From NCBI RefSeq assembly GCF_002101555.1, contig NZ_LQOL01000081.1, forward strand, positions 186,001 to 250,000: a DNA stretch of 64,000 nucleotides. Reading direction: 5' to 3'. Under the pieces are notes generated by a model. That model was given only the letters and a program-made list of their open reading frames with translations. It ran no database searches and was not told where the DNA came from. The position numbers and the translations under genes are program-made. Of the stretch, positions 1 through 7,858 are shown piece after piece. The first letter of the stretch is position 1. Every line of letters starts with the position of its first letter. The stretch is from Mycolicibacterium canariasense (lineage in GTDB: Bacteria > Actinomycetota > Actinomycetes > Mycobacteriales > Mycobacteriaceae).

Positions 1-222
1 GGCGCACGCCGCTTCGGCAAGCCGCTCCGACAACGTCATCGGCGCCGTACTGAGCTGTACACCGGCCGCGTCCAGCGCGGCCCGGAAGGCGTCGGTGCCC
101 AGCACCGCCCAGGGCGGCACCGGGAACCCGGATCGAGTCAGTTCACAGAGGTTCTGCGCCTTACCGCCGGCCATCGCGCGCAACCGGTCACCGGGTGCCT
201 GATCGGTGATGAGCAGTGGCAT
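1..222 (-). CDS. PEP synthase / pyruvate-phosphate dikinase N-terminal domain protein (partial)
   Basis: Only the first 74 codons lie in the window; the gene runs off the left edge. The ATG is at 222. The N-terminus carries the signature of the ATP/PEP-pyruvate-binding domain of PEP synthase and PPDK: a GGKAQNL segment at about residues 19-25, then ELTRSGFPVPPW. In this family that region starts the ATP-grasp-like nucleotide-binding fold. A phosphotransfer enzyme of the PEP synthase, PPDK or rifampicin-phosphotransferase type is likely. The substrate cannot be judged because the central His domain and the C-terminal domain are outside the window. Confidence 0.75.
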   Translation of the reverse strand, partial: MPLLITDQAPGDRLRAMAGGKAQNLCELTRSGFPVPPWAVLGTDAFRAALDAAGVQLSTAPMTLSERLAEAACA

Positions 223-533
223 CGCGGTCCTCGGGTGACGGCGGGAAGAATGGGTGGGTACGACAAGTCAATCGCGGAACTGAGCAAATACAATCCATCT
301 TGGCGAAAACTTGGAGCGCGTAATTCCCATTTCACATGAGATGAAGAACGGTTCCGCCGTTAGCTCGTCAGGCCGTCGCCGGTGCGGCCGCGGGTGACGG
401 TGTTTGCCGTAAGCAAAAACGCGGTCGAATCAGGGCACCCGGAGTGCTCGTCATTTCGTTCCCCTCGTGGTGGTTGCAGTACAGACTGCGGCGCCACCGC
501 CGATCGGGAATGCGTAGTGGACTACTCGAATCG
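223..533. other. Intergenic region without a recognisable gene
   Basis: This 311-base gap lies between the start of the leftward PEP-synthase-like gene and the stop of the leftward SRPBCC gene. The part at about 250-350 is noticeably more AT-rich than the surroundings and probably contains the promoter of the PEP-synthase-like gene. The short open frames here have no credible start, domain or codon bias. I see no convincing small gene, terminator or repeat. Confidence 0.5.
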
Positions 534-971
534 CTACGGCGCGCTGATCGCGGCCAGTCGGTCGATCGATGCCAGAAGTTTGTCGGACGTGGTCGCCCGA
601 GCCCGGGCCATCCGGCTCTCATCGGTCAGCCTGGTCCAGTCGTAGGTGTGGGTGACCCGGGTGGTGGTCTCGTCGATCGGTTCGAGCTCCCACCGCCACA
701 GGTGACCGGGGGGCTCCTTGCCTTCCTCGGACGGCAGCCAGGCGATGCGCCGGCCCTCTTCGAATTCGACGATCCGGTTGACCCGCACGGCGCCCGTCGT
801 GAGGTTCATCCGGAACACGTCCCCGACGGCGTGCACGCGCTGCCCCGCGGGGGCGTCGGCGAGATTGTCGTTGCCATCCCAGGCGGGCTGCCGCGCCGGG
901 TCGGCGATGAGCTCGAAGATCGTGGCGGCGGGGGCCGGGATCTCCCGGCTCGCGGAGACAACCGTGTTCAC
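534..971 (-). CDS. SRPBCC family protein (START-like ligand-binding fold)
   Basis: A 145-residue protein that begins with the SRPBCC pattern: beta strand VVSASREI, then IPAPAATIFELIADP, then a PAWDGND loop. The C-terminal half has TRVTHTYDWTRL followed by a long helix, as in polyketide-cyclase/dehydrase and AHSA1-like members. These proteins form a hydrophobic cavity for small ligands; the ligand here is unknown. I chose the GTG at 971; a TTG two codons upstream (977) is also possible, and neither has a strong Shine-Dalgarno sequence. It is divergent from the DUF1707 gene. Confidence 0.8.
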   Translation of the reverse strand: MNTVVSASREIPAPAATIFELIADPARQPAWDGNDNLADAPAGQRVHAVGDVFRMNLTTGAVRVNRIVEFEEGRRIAWLPSEEGKEPPGHLWRWELEPIDETTTRVTHTYDWTRLTDESRMARARATTSDKLLASIDRLAAISAP

Positions 972-1084
972 GGCCAACAGCTTACGGACGGAATCGGCCA
1001 GGTCGGCTTCCAGCCGGTGCGGCGGCTCGCACCACCCAGCCGCGACCCGATCTTGACGATGGCAAGTTCCGGTGCGATAGTGAA

Positions 1085-1099
1085 CTAGTCACTGACTAG
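1085..1099. promoter_or_regulatory. Perfect inverted repeat, candidate repressor operator
   Basis: CTAGTCA-C-TGACTAG is a perfect 7-base inverted repeat with one central base. It ends 13 bases before the ATG of the DUF1707 gene and lies between two divergent genes. A second, overlapping inverted repeat (AGTGA at 1079-1083, TCACT at 1089-1093) shares its left side. Size and symmetry resemble TetR-type operators. No TetR gene is in the window, so the regulator is unknown. Confidence 0.4.
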
Positions 1100-1112
1100 A
1101 TTCGAGGACACC

Positions 1113-1562
1113 ATGGCCATCTTGGTAGGCGATCAGGAACGTGCCCGCACCGCCGACGATCTCGGCCTGGCCCTGACGCAGGGCTACCTGCCCATGACCG
1201 ACTACGAAGAGCGGCTACGGCTGGCCTTCGCCGCGCACACCACCGACGAATTGCGCGCGGTGACCGCCGACCTGCCGACCGCCCGGCTCCGCGGGGCCGA
1301 TCCGCGCCGCCGGGCCGCCCGGCAGCGCGCCGCGCGACTGGGCATGCGGATCCACCTCGGCGCCTACCTGGCCGGGTCGGCCCTCATGCTGGCGATCTGG
1401 CTTACCGTCGGGCTGACGGCGGGCGAGTGGTACTTCTGGCCGGTGTGGCCGATTCTCGGCTGGGGTATGGGCGTCGCCTCGCACATCGTGCCGGTGTCGG
1501 CGGCGCTGGCGTCAGGCGTTCGGGACGGCGTGCCAGCGCGCGGCCGCTGCCGCCGACCCTGA
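1113..1562 (+). CDS. DUF1707 domain-containing membrane protein with 2TM domain
   Basis: 149 residues. The N-terminus has the DUF1707 (SHOCT-like) pattern: VGDQERARTADDLGLAL then GYLPMTDYEERL, ending near ELRAVTADLPTA. A basic linker (about residues 62-75) leads to two transmembrane helices (about 83-103 and 108-130) with a WPVWPILGWG motif, as in the 2TM domain often fused to DUF1707 in actinobacteria. The last roughly 15 residues are basic and low-complexity. The function of the family is unknown. The upstream inverted repeat at 1085-1099 suggests regulated expression, and a terminator follows the gene. Confidence 0.8.
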   Translation: MAILVGDQERARTADDLGLALTQGYLPMTDYEERLRLAFAAHTTDELRAVTADLPTARLRGADPRRRAARQRAARLGMRIHLGAYLAGSALMLAIWLTVGLTAGEWYFWPVWPILGWGMGVASHIVPVSAALASGVRDGVPARGRCRRP

Positions 1563-1640
1563 CCGCTCCCCCGCCCACGCACACGCGACGCAACCACGCG
1601 GCCGCACCGGCACCACGGTCGGGCCGGCCCCCACCACAAC

Positions 1641-1672
1641 GCCCTTGATCGCCAAGGGCTTTCGCTGCTTTG
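1641..1672 (+). terminator. Rho-independent-like terminator
   Basis: GCCCTTG (1641-1647) and CAAGGGC (1653-1659) form a perfect 7-base-pair stem with a 5-base loop, followed by TTTCGCTGCTTTG. It sits about 80 bases after the DUF1707 gene and before the mrp operon. The T-tract is imperfect, as is common in mycobacteria. Confidence 0.55.
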
Positions 1673-1787
1673 TCGCGCACGCTGCCGGCAGGCGCAACGG
1701 CCCAAGTAGAATGCTTGTTACGACATAGTCAGTTGAAGTTCCATAGCCGAATTGGCTGACACCCCGACCCAACCCGATCGGAGTGCC

Positions 1788-4655
1788 ATGCTCGCCGTCC
1801 TGCTCGCCCACGCGGTCGCCACTGCGCTGGCGCCGCTTCTGGTGGCCAAGTGGGGTCGGAAGGCGTTCTACCCGCTATCGCTCGTCCCGCTGGGCTCACT
1901 GGTGTGGGTGGTGCGGAACTGGCCGGGCACAGATCACACGCCCACCCTGCACGTCCCGTGGGTGCCCGAGCTGTCGATGGACATCACGCTGCGGTTCGAT
2001 TCGCTGGCCGCAATCATGAGCGTGCTGGTGCTCGCCATCGGCGCGTTGGTGCTGTTCTATTGCGCGGGCTACTTCCACCATCACGACGGCCACACCGAAA
2101 AACGGCTGCCCAGCTTCGCCGCCGAACTGGTCGCCTTCTCCGGCGCCATGTTCGGGTTGGTGGTCAGCGACAACATGCTGATGCTCTACGTCTTCTGGGA
2201 AACCACCACGGTGCTGTCCTTCCTGCTGGTCGGGCATTACGCCGAGCGCGCCACCAGCCGGCGCGCCGCCACCCAGGCGCTGCTGGTGACCACGTTAGGC
2301 GGCCTGGCCATGCTGGTGGGCATCATCGTGCTGGGCCAGCTCGCCGGCACCTACCTGCTCTCCGAACTCGTCGCCGCCCCGCCCACCGGTGCCGCGGCCT
2401 CGGTGGGCATCGTGCTGATCCTCGTCGGTGCACTGTCCAAATCCGCGATCGTGCCGCTGCACTTCTGGCTGCCCGGCGCCATGGCCGCACCCACGCCGGT
2501 CAGCGCGTACCTGCACGCCGCGGCGATGGTGAAGGCCGGTGTGTACCTGGTGGCGAGGCTGACCCCAGGGTTCGCCGACAATCCGTTGTGGCGCCCGATG
2601 GTGGTGGGGCTCGGCCTGCTGACCATGCTGATGGCCGGCTGGCGGGCCGTGCGCGAATACGATCTCAAGCTGATCCTGGCGTTCGGCACCGTCAGCCAGC
2701 TCGGCCTGATCACCGTGATGGTCGGGGCGGGCGGACCGGACATGATGCTGGCCGGCCTGGCCATGCTGTGCGCGCACGCGATGTTCAAGGCCGCACTGTT
2801 CATGGTGGTCGGCATCATCGACCATGCCACCGGCACCCGCGATATCCGCAAGCTGGCCGGCCTGGGCAGACAGAACAGACCGCTGTTGGTGATCGCCGTC
2901 GGCGCCACCGCCAGCATGGCCGCGCTGCCCCCGTTCTTCGGCTTCGTCGCCAAGGAGGCCGACCTGGAGACGGTGCTGCACAGCGCGTCGCTCGGTGGGG
3001 CCGCACCCTATGTGTTGGCCGGGATCGCCCTCGGATCCGTGTTCACCACCGTCTACAGCCTGCGCTTCCTATGGGGTGCCTTCGCCGACAAGGGTGCGTC
3101 CGGCCCGAGCGTCCGGGTGGGCGAGATGCACCGGCCGTCGCGGTCGTTCCTGGCCGCGCCGGCCATCCTCGCCGCGGCCGGCCTGCTGTTCGGGCTGTTC
3201 CCCGCGCCGATGGACGACAAGCTCGACGACTACGCCGAGACCGTCCCGGGCGAGTCGGATTACCACCTGGCGCTGTGGCACGGGGTGGGGTTGCCGCTGC
3301 TGTTGTCGGTCGTGGTGCTGGCCGCGGGCACCGCACTGTTCTTCGGCCGCGGGCGGCTGCCACGGTCCCGCGGCGCCTACTTACCGCTGGGCAATGCCGA
3401 CCGCTTCTACGACGCGGTGATCCGGGGTCTCGACATCGCCGCCGTCCGGCTGACCGGCCAGACCCAGCGCGGGTCCATTCCGGCGACCCAGGCCGTCATC
3501 CTCAGCACGCTGGTGGTGTTGCCGGTGGGCGCGCTGCTGTCCGGCGCCCGCGACCACCCGCAGCTGCGGTTGTGGGACTCCCCGCTGCAGGTGGTCGTCG
3601 GCCTGCTGATGCTGGCGGCGGCCATCGGTGCGACCGTCATGCGCAACCGGCTGGCCGCGGTGCTGCTGGTCGGGGTGACCGGGTACGGCTGCGGTGTCAT
3701 CTTCGCGTTCCACGGCGCACCGGACTTGGCGTTGACCCAGTTCCTGGTCGAGACGCTGGTACTGGTCATCTTCGTGCTGGTGCTGCGCACCCTGCCCGCC
3801 GAGGCCGATCGCACCAACATCAAGCGCAACCGGCTGCCGCGCGCGGCGCTGGCGATCGCCGTCGGCGCGTCGGTCACCGGGCTGGCGGTGTTCGCGATGG
3901 CCGCGCGCAGCACCACCCCGATCGCGGCGCTGCTGCCCGACGCCGCGTACTACCGCGGGCACGGCGCGAACACGGTCAACGTGCTGCTCGTCGACATCCG
4001 GGCGTGGGACACCATGGGTGAGATCTCGGTGCTGCTGGTCGCCGCGACCGGCGTCGCGTCGATGGTGTTCCGGCACCGGCGTTTCGGCGCGGCGCCCCGG
4101 GTACCGCAGGTCGGCACCAGCACCGCGGGACAACCGGACATCGGACCGGTCAGCGCCTACAGCCCGGCCGTCGGGGATATCACCTGGCTGCGGGGCAGCG
4201 ACCTGCGCGACCCGAGACACCGCTCGCTGGTGCTCGAGGTGGCCACCCGGCTCATCTTCCCGCTCATCATGGTGCTGTCGGCGTACTTCTTCTTCGCCGG
4301 GCACAACACCCCCGGTGGCGGTTTCGCGGGAGGGCTGACCGCCGGGCTGGCGCTGGTATTGCGCTATCTGGCCGGTGGCCGCTACGAATTGGGTGAGACG
4401 CTGCCGCTGGACGCCGGCAAGGTGCTCGGCACCGGTCTGGCGCTGTCCGCGGGCACCGCGATCACCTCGCTGTTCCTCGGCGCACCGGTGCTGTCCTCGG
4501 CGGTGATCCACCTCGACATCCCGGTGCTGGGCCCGGTCAAGATGGTGACGGCGCTGTTCTTCGATCTCGGGGTCTATCTGATCGTGGTGGGCCTGGTTCT
4601 CGACATCCTGCGCAGCCTGGGTGCCCGCGTCGACGTGGAGATGGCCCGCTCATGA
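1788..4655 (+). CDS. mrpA: Na+/H+ antiporter subunit A fused to subunit B (MrpAB)
   Basis: About 955 residues, the large membrane subunit of the multi-subunit Mrp (Mnh) cation/proton antiporter, related to NuoL of complex I. The N-terminal two-thirds is the antiporter module, with conserved stretches such as WETTTVLSFLL and GALSKSAIVPLHFWLPGAM. The C-terminal roughly 150 residues (from about LEVATRLIFPLIMV through FFFAGHNTPGGGFAGGL) are the MnhB domain, so subunit B is fused and there is no separate mrpB. I chose the ATG at 1788 because GGAG precedes it and MLAVLLAHA is a typical start; a TTG at 1752 is in frame. The gene overlaps mrpC by 4 bases. Confidence 0.93.
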   Translation: MLAVLLAHAVATALAPLLVAKWGRKAFYPLSLVPLGSLVWVVRNWPGTDHTPTLHVPWVPELSMDITLRFDSLAAIMSVLVLAIGALVLFYCAGYFHHHDGHTEKRLPSFAAELVAFSGAMFGLVVSDNMLMLYVFWETTTVLSFLLVGHYAERATSRRAATQALLVTTLGGLAMLVGIIVLGQLAGTYLLSELVAAPPTGAAASVGIVLILVGALSKSAIVPLHFWLPGAMAAPTPVSAYLHAAAMVKAGVYLVARLTPGFADNPLWRPMVVGLGLLTMLMAGWRAVREYDLKLILAFGTVSQLGLITVMVGAGGPDMMLAGLAMLCAHAMFKAALFMVVGIIDHATGTRDIRKLAGLGRQNRPLLVIAVGATASMAALPPFFGFVAKEADLETVLHSASLGGAAPYVLAGIALGSVFTTVYSLRFLWGAFADKGASGPSVRVGEMHRPSRSFLAAPAILAAAGLLFGLFPAPMDDKLDDYAETVPGESDYHLALWHGVGLPLLLSVVVLAAGTALFFGRGRLPRSRGAYLPLGNADRFYDAVIRGLDIAAVRLTGQTQRGSIPATQAVILSTLVVLPVGALLSGARDHPQLRLWDSPLQVVVGLLMLAAAIGATVMRNRLAAVLLVGVTGYGCGVIFAFHGAPDLALTQFLVETLVLVIFVLVLRTLPAEADRTNIKRNRLPRAALAIAVGASVTGLAVFAMAARSTTPIAALLPDAAYYRGHGANTVNVLLVDIRAWDTMGEISVLLVAATGVASMVFRHRRFGAAPRVPQVGTSTAGQPDIGPVSAYSPAVGDITWLRGSDLRDPRHRSLVLEVATRLIFPLIMVLSAYFFFAGHNTPGGGFAGGLTAGLALVLRYLAGGRYELGETLPLDAGKVLGTGLALSAGTAITSLFLGAPVLSSAVIHLDIPVLGPVKMVTALFFDLGVYLIVVGLVLDILRSLGARVDVEMARS

Positions 4656-5110
4656 CAGCTCATCTGCTCCCCTTGGTGATGATCGGCGGCCTCACCAGCG
4701 CCGGGGTCTACCTGCTGCTGGAACGCAACCTGACCCGGATGTTGTTGGGGCTGTTGCTCATCGGCAACGCGGTCAACCTGCTCATTCTCACCGTCGGCGG
4801 CAACGCGGGTAACCCGCCGATCCGCGGCCGCGTCAGCGACGGACAGACCACCACCGCCGACCCGTTGGCGCAGGGCATGATCCTGACCGCCATCGTCATC
4901 AGCATGGGCATCGCGGCGTTCGTGCTGGCGCTGGCCTACCGGTCGTATCAGCTGAACACCGTCGAAGAGGTGGAGACCGATCCCGAGACGGTGCGGGTGG
5001 CCGAGGGCGCGGAACTGGATGCCGACGATGTCCCCGACGTGGTGCCCTCCCGCGACACCGATGCGCCCGACGAACTGGACGCGCTGCCGGGTGCGGAGGG
5101 TTCGCGATGA
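4652..5110 (+). CDS. mrpC: Na+/H+ antiporter subunit C
   Basis: 152 residues, NuoK-like. Three transmembrane helices occupy about residues 3-105, with the family patterns GVYLLLERNLTRMLLGL, GNAVNLLIL and DPLAQGMILTAIVISMG. MrpC proteins usually end soon after the third helix. This one has a long acidic cytoplasmic tail (about residues 108-152, rich in Glu and Asp) that I do not recognise. The ATG overlaps the mrpA stop (ATGA) and the stop overlaps the mrpD start, so translation is probably coupled along the operon. Confidence 0.92.
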   Translation: MTAHLLPLVMIGGLTSAGVYLLLERNLTRMLLGLLLIGNAVNLLILTVGGNAGNPPIRGRVSDGQTTTADPLAQGMILTAIVISMGIAAFVLALAYRSYQLNTVEEVETDPETVRVAEGAELDADDVPDVVPSRDTDAPDELDALPGAEGSR

Positions 5111-6696
5111 CCCTCTCGCACATCCTTACCCCGCTGCCGGTGCTGATCCCGACCATCGCCGCGGCGGTCACCCTGTTCGCCGGGCGCGCCCCGCGGCTGC
5201 AGCAACTGGTGGCATTGGGGGCGTTGACCGCGGTGGTGGCCGTGTGCGGAACGCTGCTGTACCTCGTCGACCGCGACGGTACCGCCGCCGTGCAGGTCGG
5301 CGGCTGGGGGCAGAGCGAACCCGGGATGGGGCCGTTGGGGATCACCCTGGTCGCCGACCGTCTGTCGGCTCTCATGTTGGTGGTGTCGGCAATCGTGTTG
5401 CTGGCGGTGGTCTTCTACGCCATCGGGCAGGGTATCCGCGACGGCAACGACCGCCAGCCGGTGTCGATCTTCCTGCCCACCTATCTGATCCTGTCGGCGG
5501 GGGTGTGCACGGCGTTCCTGGCCGGCGACCTGTTCAACCTGTTCGTCGGGTTCGAGGTGCTGCTGTCGGCGAGTTTCGTGCTGTTGACCATCGGCGCCAG
5601 CGCCGACCGGGTGCGCGCGGGCATCGCGTACGTGATGGTGTCGATGGTGTCCTCGCTGGTGTTCCTCATCGGCTTGGCGATGGTGTACGCCGCGGCGGGC
5701 ACCCTGAACATGGCCGAGCTTGCGGTGCGCCTGGACGATGTGTCCGCCGGTACCCGCACCGCGTTGTTCGCGGTGCTGTTGGTGGCGTTCGGTATCAAGG
5801 CCGCGGTCTTCCCGCTGTCGTCATGGCTGCCCGAGTCCTACCCCACCGCGCCGGCCCCGGTGACCGCGGTGTTCGCCGGCCTGCTCACCAAGGTCGGTGT
5901 GTACGCGATCATCCGGGCGCATTCACTGCTGTTCCCCGGTGGCGTCCTGGACAACGTGCTGTTGGTCGCCGCGCTGCTCACCATGGTGGTCGGCATCCTC
6001 GGCGCGCTGGCCCAGAACGACATCAAACGGCTGCTGTCCTTCACACTGGTCAGCCACATCGGCTACATGATCTTCGGTATCGCGCTGTCCAACCAGCTGG
6101 GCATGTCGGGCGCCATCTACTACGTGGCGCATCACATCGTGGTGCAGACGACGCTGTTCCTCGTCGTCGGCCTCATCGAACGCCAGGCCGGGGCGTCGAC
6201 CCTGCAGCGCCTCGGCGGACTGGCCGCGGCCAGTCCGCTGCTGGCGTTCGTGTTCGTCATCCCGGCACTGAATCTGGGTGGTATCCCGCCGTTTTCGGGG
6301 TTCATCGGCAAGGTGGCGCTGCTGGAAGCCGGAGCGGCGGGGGGCTCCGTACTCGCCTGGGTGCTGGTGGCCGGCAGCGTGGTGACCAGCCTGCTGACCC
6401 TCTACGCGGTGGCGCGGGTGTGGACCAAGGCGTTCTGGCGGGCCCGCGCCGATGCGCCCGAGGGCAACCTGTCGGCCGCGGCCCCCACCGCGCTGCTCGA
6501 CGATTCCGACGATATCGAGTTCGTCGACCGCGACGACGTCGGCCGGATGCCGGTCGCGATGTTGATCCCCACCGGGGCACTGATCGTCGTGGGTTTGGTG
6601 CTCACCGTTGCGGCCGGACCCATCTTCGCCTACAGCGAGCGCGCGGCGGCGCAGGTGCTCGACCGTGGGCAGTACATCACCGCGGTGCTGAGATGA
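5107..6696 (+). CDS. mrpD: Na+/H+ antiporter subunit D
   Basis: 529 residues, a NuoM/NuoN-like antiporter subunit with about 14 membrane helices. Family marks are the FNLFVGFEVLLSASFVLL segment, FGIKAAVFPLSSWLPESYPTAP with the conserved Lys, and LLSFTLVSHIGYM. An acidic loop (about residues 455-480) precedes the final helices. The start overlaps mrpC by 4 bases. The stop is followed by a six-codon linker ORF (6693-6713) that leads into mrpE. MrpA and MrpD are thought to carry the proton and sodium pathways of the complex. Confidence 0.93.
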   Translation: MTLSHILTPLPVLIPTIAAAVTLFAGRAPRLQQLVALGALTAVVAVCGTLLYLVDRDGTAAVQVGGWGQSEPGMGPLGITLVADRLSALMLVVSAIVLLAVVFYAIGQGIRDGNDRQPVSIFLPTYLILSAGVCTAFLAGDLFNLFVGFEVLLSASFVLLTIGASADRVRAGIAYVMVSMVSSLVFLIGLAMVYAAAGTLNMAELAVRLDDVSAGTRTALFAVLLVAFGIKAAVFPLSSWLPESYPTAPAPVTAVFAGLLTKVGVYAIIRAHSLLFPGGVLDNVLLVAALLTMVVGILGALAQNDIKRLLSFTLVSHIGYMIFGIALSNQLGMSGAIYYVAHHIVVQTTLFLVVGLIERQAGASTLQRLGGLAAASPLLAFVFVIPALNLGGIPPFSGFIGKVALLEAGAAGGSVLAWVLVAGSVVTSLLTLYAVARVWTKAFWRARADAPEGNLSAAAPTALLDDSDDIEFVDRDDVGRMPVAMLIPTGALIVVGLVLTVAAGPIFAYSERAAAQVLDRGQYITAVLR

Positions 6697-6713
6697 GGGC
6701 GGTACTGAAGTGA
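6693..6713 (+). other. Six-codon linker ORF joining mrpD and mrpE
   Basis: ATG AGG GCG GTA CTG AAG TGA encodes MRAVLK. Its ATG overlaps the mrpD stop (ATGA) and its TGA overlaps the mrpE GTG start (GTGA). The sequence GCGGTACTGAAGTGA nearly repeats the last codons of mrpD (GCGGTGCTGAGATGA), so it may have arisen as a short tandem duplication. It would keep ribosomes moving from mrpD to mrpE. Whether the peptide is made is unknown. Confidence 0.4.
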
Positions 6714-7234
6714 CGAGACGAGTGGCGCTGCGGATCTGGACACTGTGCTGGCTGACGCTGGTGTGGATCCTGTTGTGGGGCTCCATCTCGGTGGCCAACA
6801 TCGTCAGCGGTCTGGTGGTCGCGCTGATCATCACGGTGCTGCTGCCGCTGCCCCCGGTGCCGGTGGATGGGCGGCTGCGGCCGCTGTCCTTCGTGGTGCT
6901 GGTCGCCTATGTCAGCTGGTCACTGGTGGTGTCCTCGACGCAGGTGGCCTGGCTGGCGATCAAACCCGGGCGGGTTCCGCCGACCGCCGTACTGCGGGCC
7001 CGTCTGGACATCAAGTCCGATCTGGTGCTGGCGCTGGCGGTCAACGTCATCAACCTCATCCCCGGTTCGATCGTGTTGGAGATCGACCAGACCCGCCGGC
7101 TCATCTACGTGCACGTCATCGATGTCGGATCGCAACGCGCGGTGGACCGGTTCTACCGCCAGACCGCCACGGTGGAACGGTTGATGGTGGCCGCGTTCGA
7201 GCGGGACACCGACTGGCAGGGAGTTCGAGGATGA
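6710..7234 (+). CDS. mrpE: Na+/H+ antiporter subunit E
   Basis: 174 residues with two or three N-terminal membrane helices (within about residues 8-75) and a cytoplasmic domain containing the MrpE pattern VINLIPGSIVLEID and, later, HVIDVG. The GTG start overlaps the stop of the short linker ORF after mrpD. MrpE is a small structural subunit needed for assembly of the Mrp complex. The stop is followed by the 12-codon linker ORF at 7231-7269 before mrpF. Confidence 0.92.
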   Translation: MTRRVALRIWTLCWLTLVWILLWGSISVANIVSGLVVALIITVLLPLPPVPVDGRLRPLSFVVLVAYVSWSLVVSSTQVAWLAIKPGRVPPTAVLRARLDIKSDLVLALAVNVINLIPGSIVLEIDQTRRLIYVHVIDVGSQRAVDRFYRQTATVERLMVAAFERDTDWQGVRG

Positions 7235-7269
7235 CTGTCCGGCGAGAAGCGAAACGAGATCGCGCATGA
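7231..7269 (+). repeat. 12-codon linker ORF between mrpE and mrpF, MIRU-like arrangement
   Basis: The ORF encodes MTVRREAKRDRA. Its ATG overlaps the mrpE stop (ATGA at 7231) and its TGA overlaps the mrpF ATG (ATGA at 7266). The inner sequence GGCGAGAAGCGAAACGAG resembles the GCGA-rich spacer sequences common in mycobacterial genomes. A small ORF whose ends overlap flanking stop and start codons is the reported structure of MIRU elements at translational-coupling sites. This one is shorter than classical MIRUs. Confidence 0.45.
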
Positions 7270-7532
7270 ACACGGTCTGGGTGATCGCGGCGGTGATGCT
7301 GTCGGCCGCGGCGGCGGTGACGATGTACCGGCTGCTGGCCGGGCCCAGCACCCTGGACCGGCTAGTGGCACTGGATACGTTTGTGGCCGTGTCGATGTGC
7401 GCGGTCGGCACCTGGGCAGCGTTCAGCCTGGACACCACCGTGACCTACAGCCTGACCGCGCTGGCGCTGATCAGTTTCGTCGGTTCGGTCAGCGTCGCCC
7501 GATTCCGGGTGCGGGACAAGGAGGACGGCTGA
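7266..7532 (+). CDS. mrpF: Na+/H+ antiporter subunit F
   Basis: 88 residues, three transmembrane helices, with the MrpF pattern YRLLAGPSTLDRLVALDTF after the first helix and ALALISFVGSVSVARF in the last. It is a small subunit required for Mrp assembly. The start overlaps the stop of the linker ORF at 7231-7269. The stop TGA shares one base with the mrpG start (TGATG). Confidence 0.93.
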   Translation: MNTVWVIAAVMLSAAAAVTMYRLLAGPSTLDRLVALDTFVAVSMCAVGTWAAFSLDTTVTYSLTALALISFVGSVSVARFRVRDKEDG

Positions 7533-7858
7533 TGATCCTCGACGTGCTCGCCGCCGCCCTGGTGCTGGGTGGTTCGGCGCTGGCGCTGACCGCGGCGATC
7601 GGCGTGGTGCGGTTCCCGGACACCTTGTCCCGCATGCACGCCGCGTCCAAGCCGCAGGTGCTGGGACTGCTGCTGGTGTTGGCCGGTGCGGCAATCCGGT
7701 TGCGCGGCAACGCCGATGTCGGCATGCTCATCCTGGCCGGGTTGTTCACCCTGATCACCGCGCCGGTGGTGGCCAACCGGGTGGGCCAACTGGCCTACCG
7801 GGAGCAGAATTTGAAGGACCGGTTGGCCTCCGATGAGCTGCGCGAAGTGTCGGATTGA
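7532..7858 (+). CDS. mrpG: Na+/H+ antiporter subunit G
   Basis: 108 residues, three transmembrane helices, with the MnhG/PhaG motif IGVVRFPDTLSRMHAASKP after the first helix. It is the last gene of the mrp operon. The ATG at 7532 was chosen because it overlaps the mrpF stop (TGATG) and gives the normal N-terminus; upstream extension in this frame runs inside mrpF. The basic and acidic C-terminal tail (after residue 85) is cytoplasmic. The gene ends next to the convergent Lon-domain gene with no gap. Confidence 0.93.
   Translation: MILDVLAAALVLGGSALALTAAIGVVRFPDTLSRMHAASKPQVLGLLLVLAGAAIRLRGNADVGMLILAGLFTLITAPVVANRVGQLAYREQNLKDRLASDELREVSD

Noticed and set aside
368..622. Small leftward frame in the first intergenic region (84 codons)
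   Set aside because: It overlaps the 3' end of the SRPBCC gene, has no Shine-Dalgarno sequence or family motif and an Arg/Pro/Ser-rich composition typical of shadow frames.
1850..4021. Rightward frame of about 723 codons overlapping mrpA
   Set aside because: Out-of-frame shadow; Arg/Ala/Gly-rich and without membrane helices, while the mrpA frame has full antiporter motifs.
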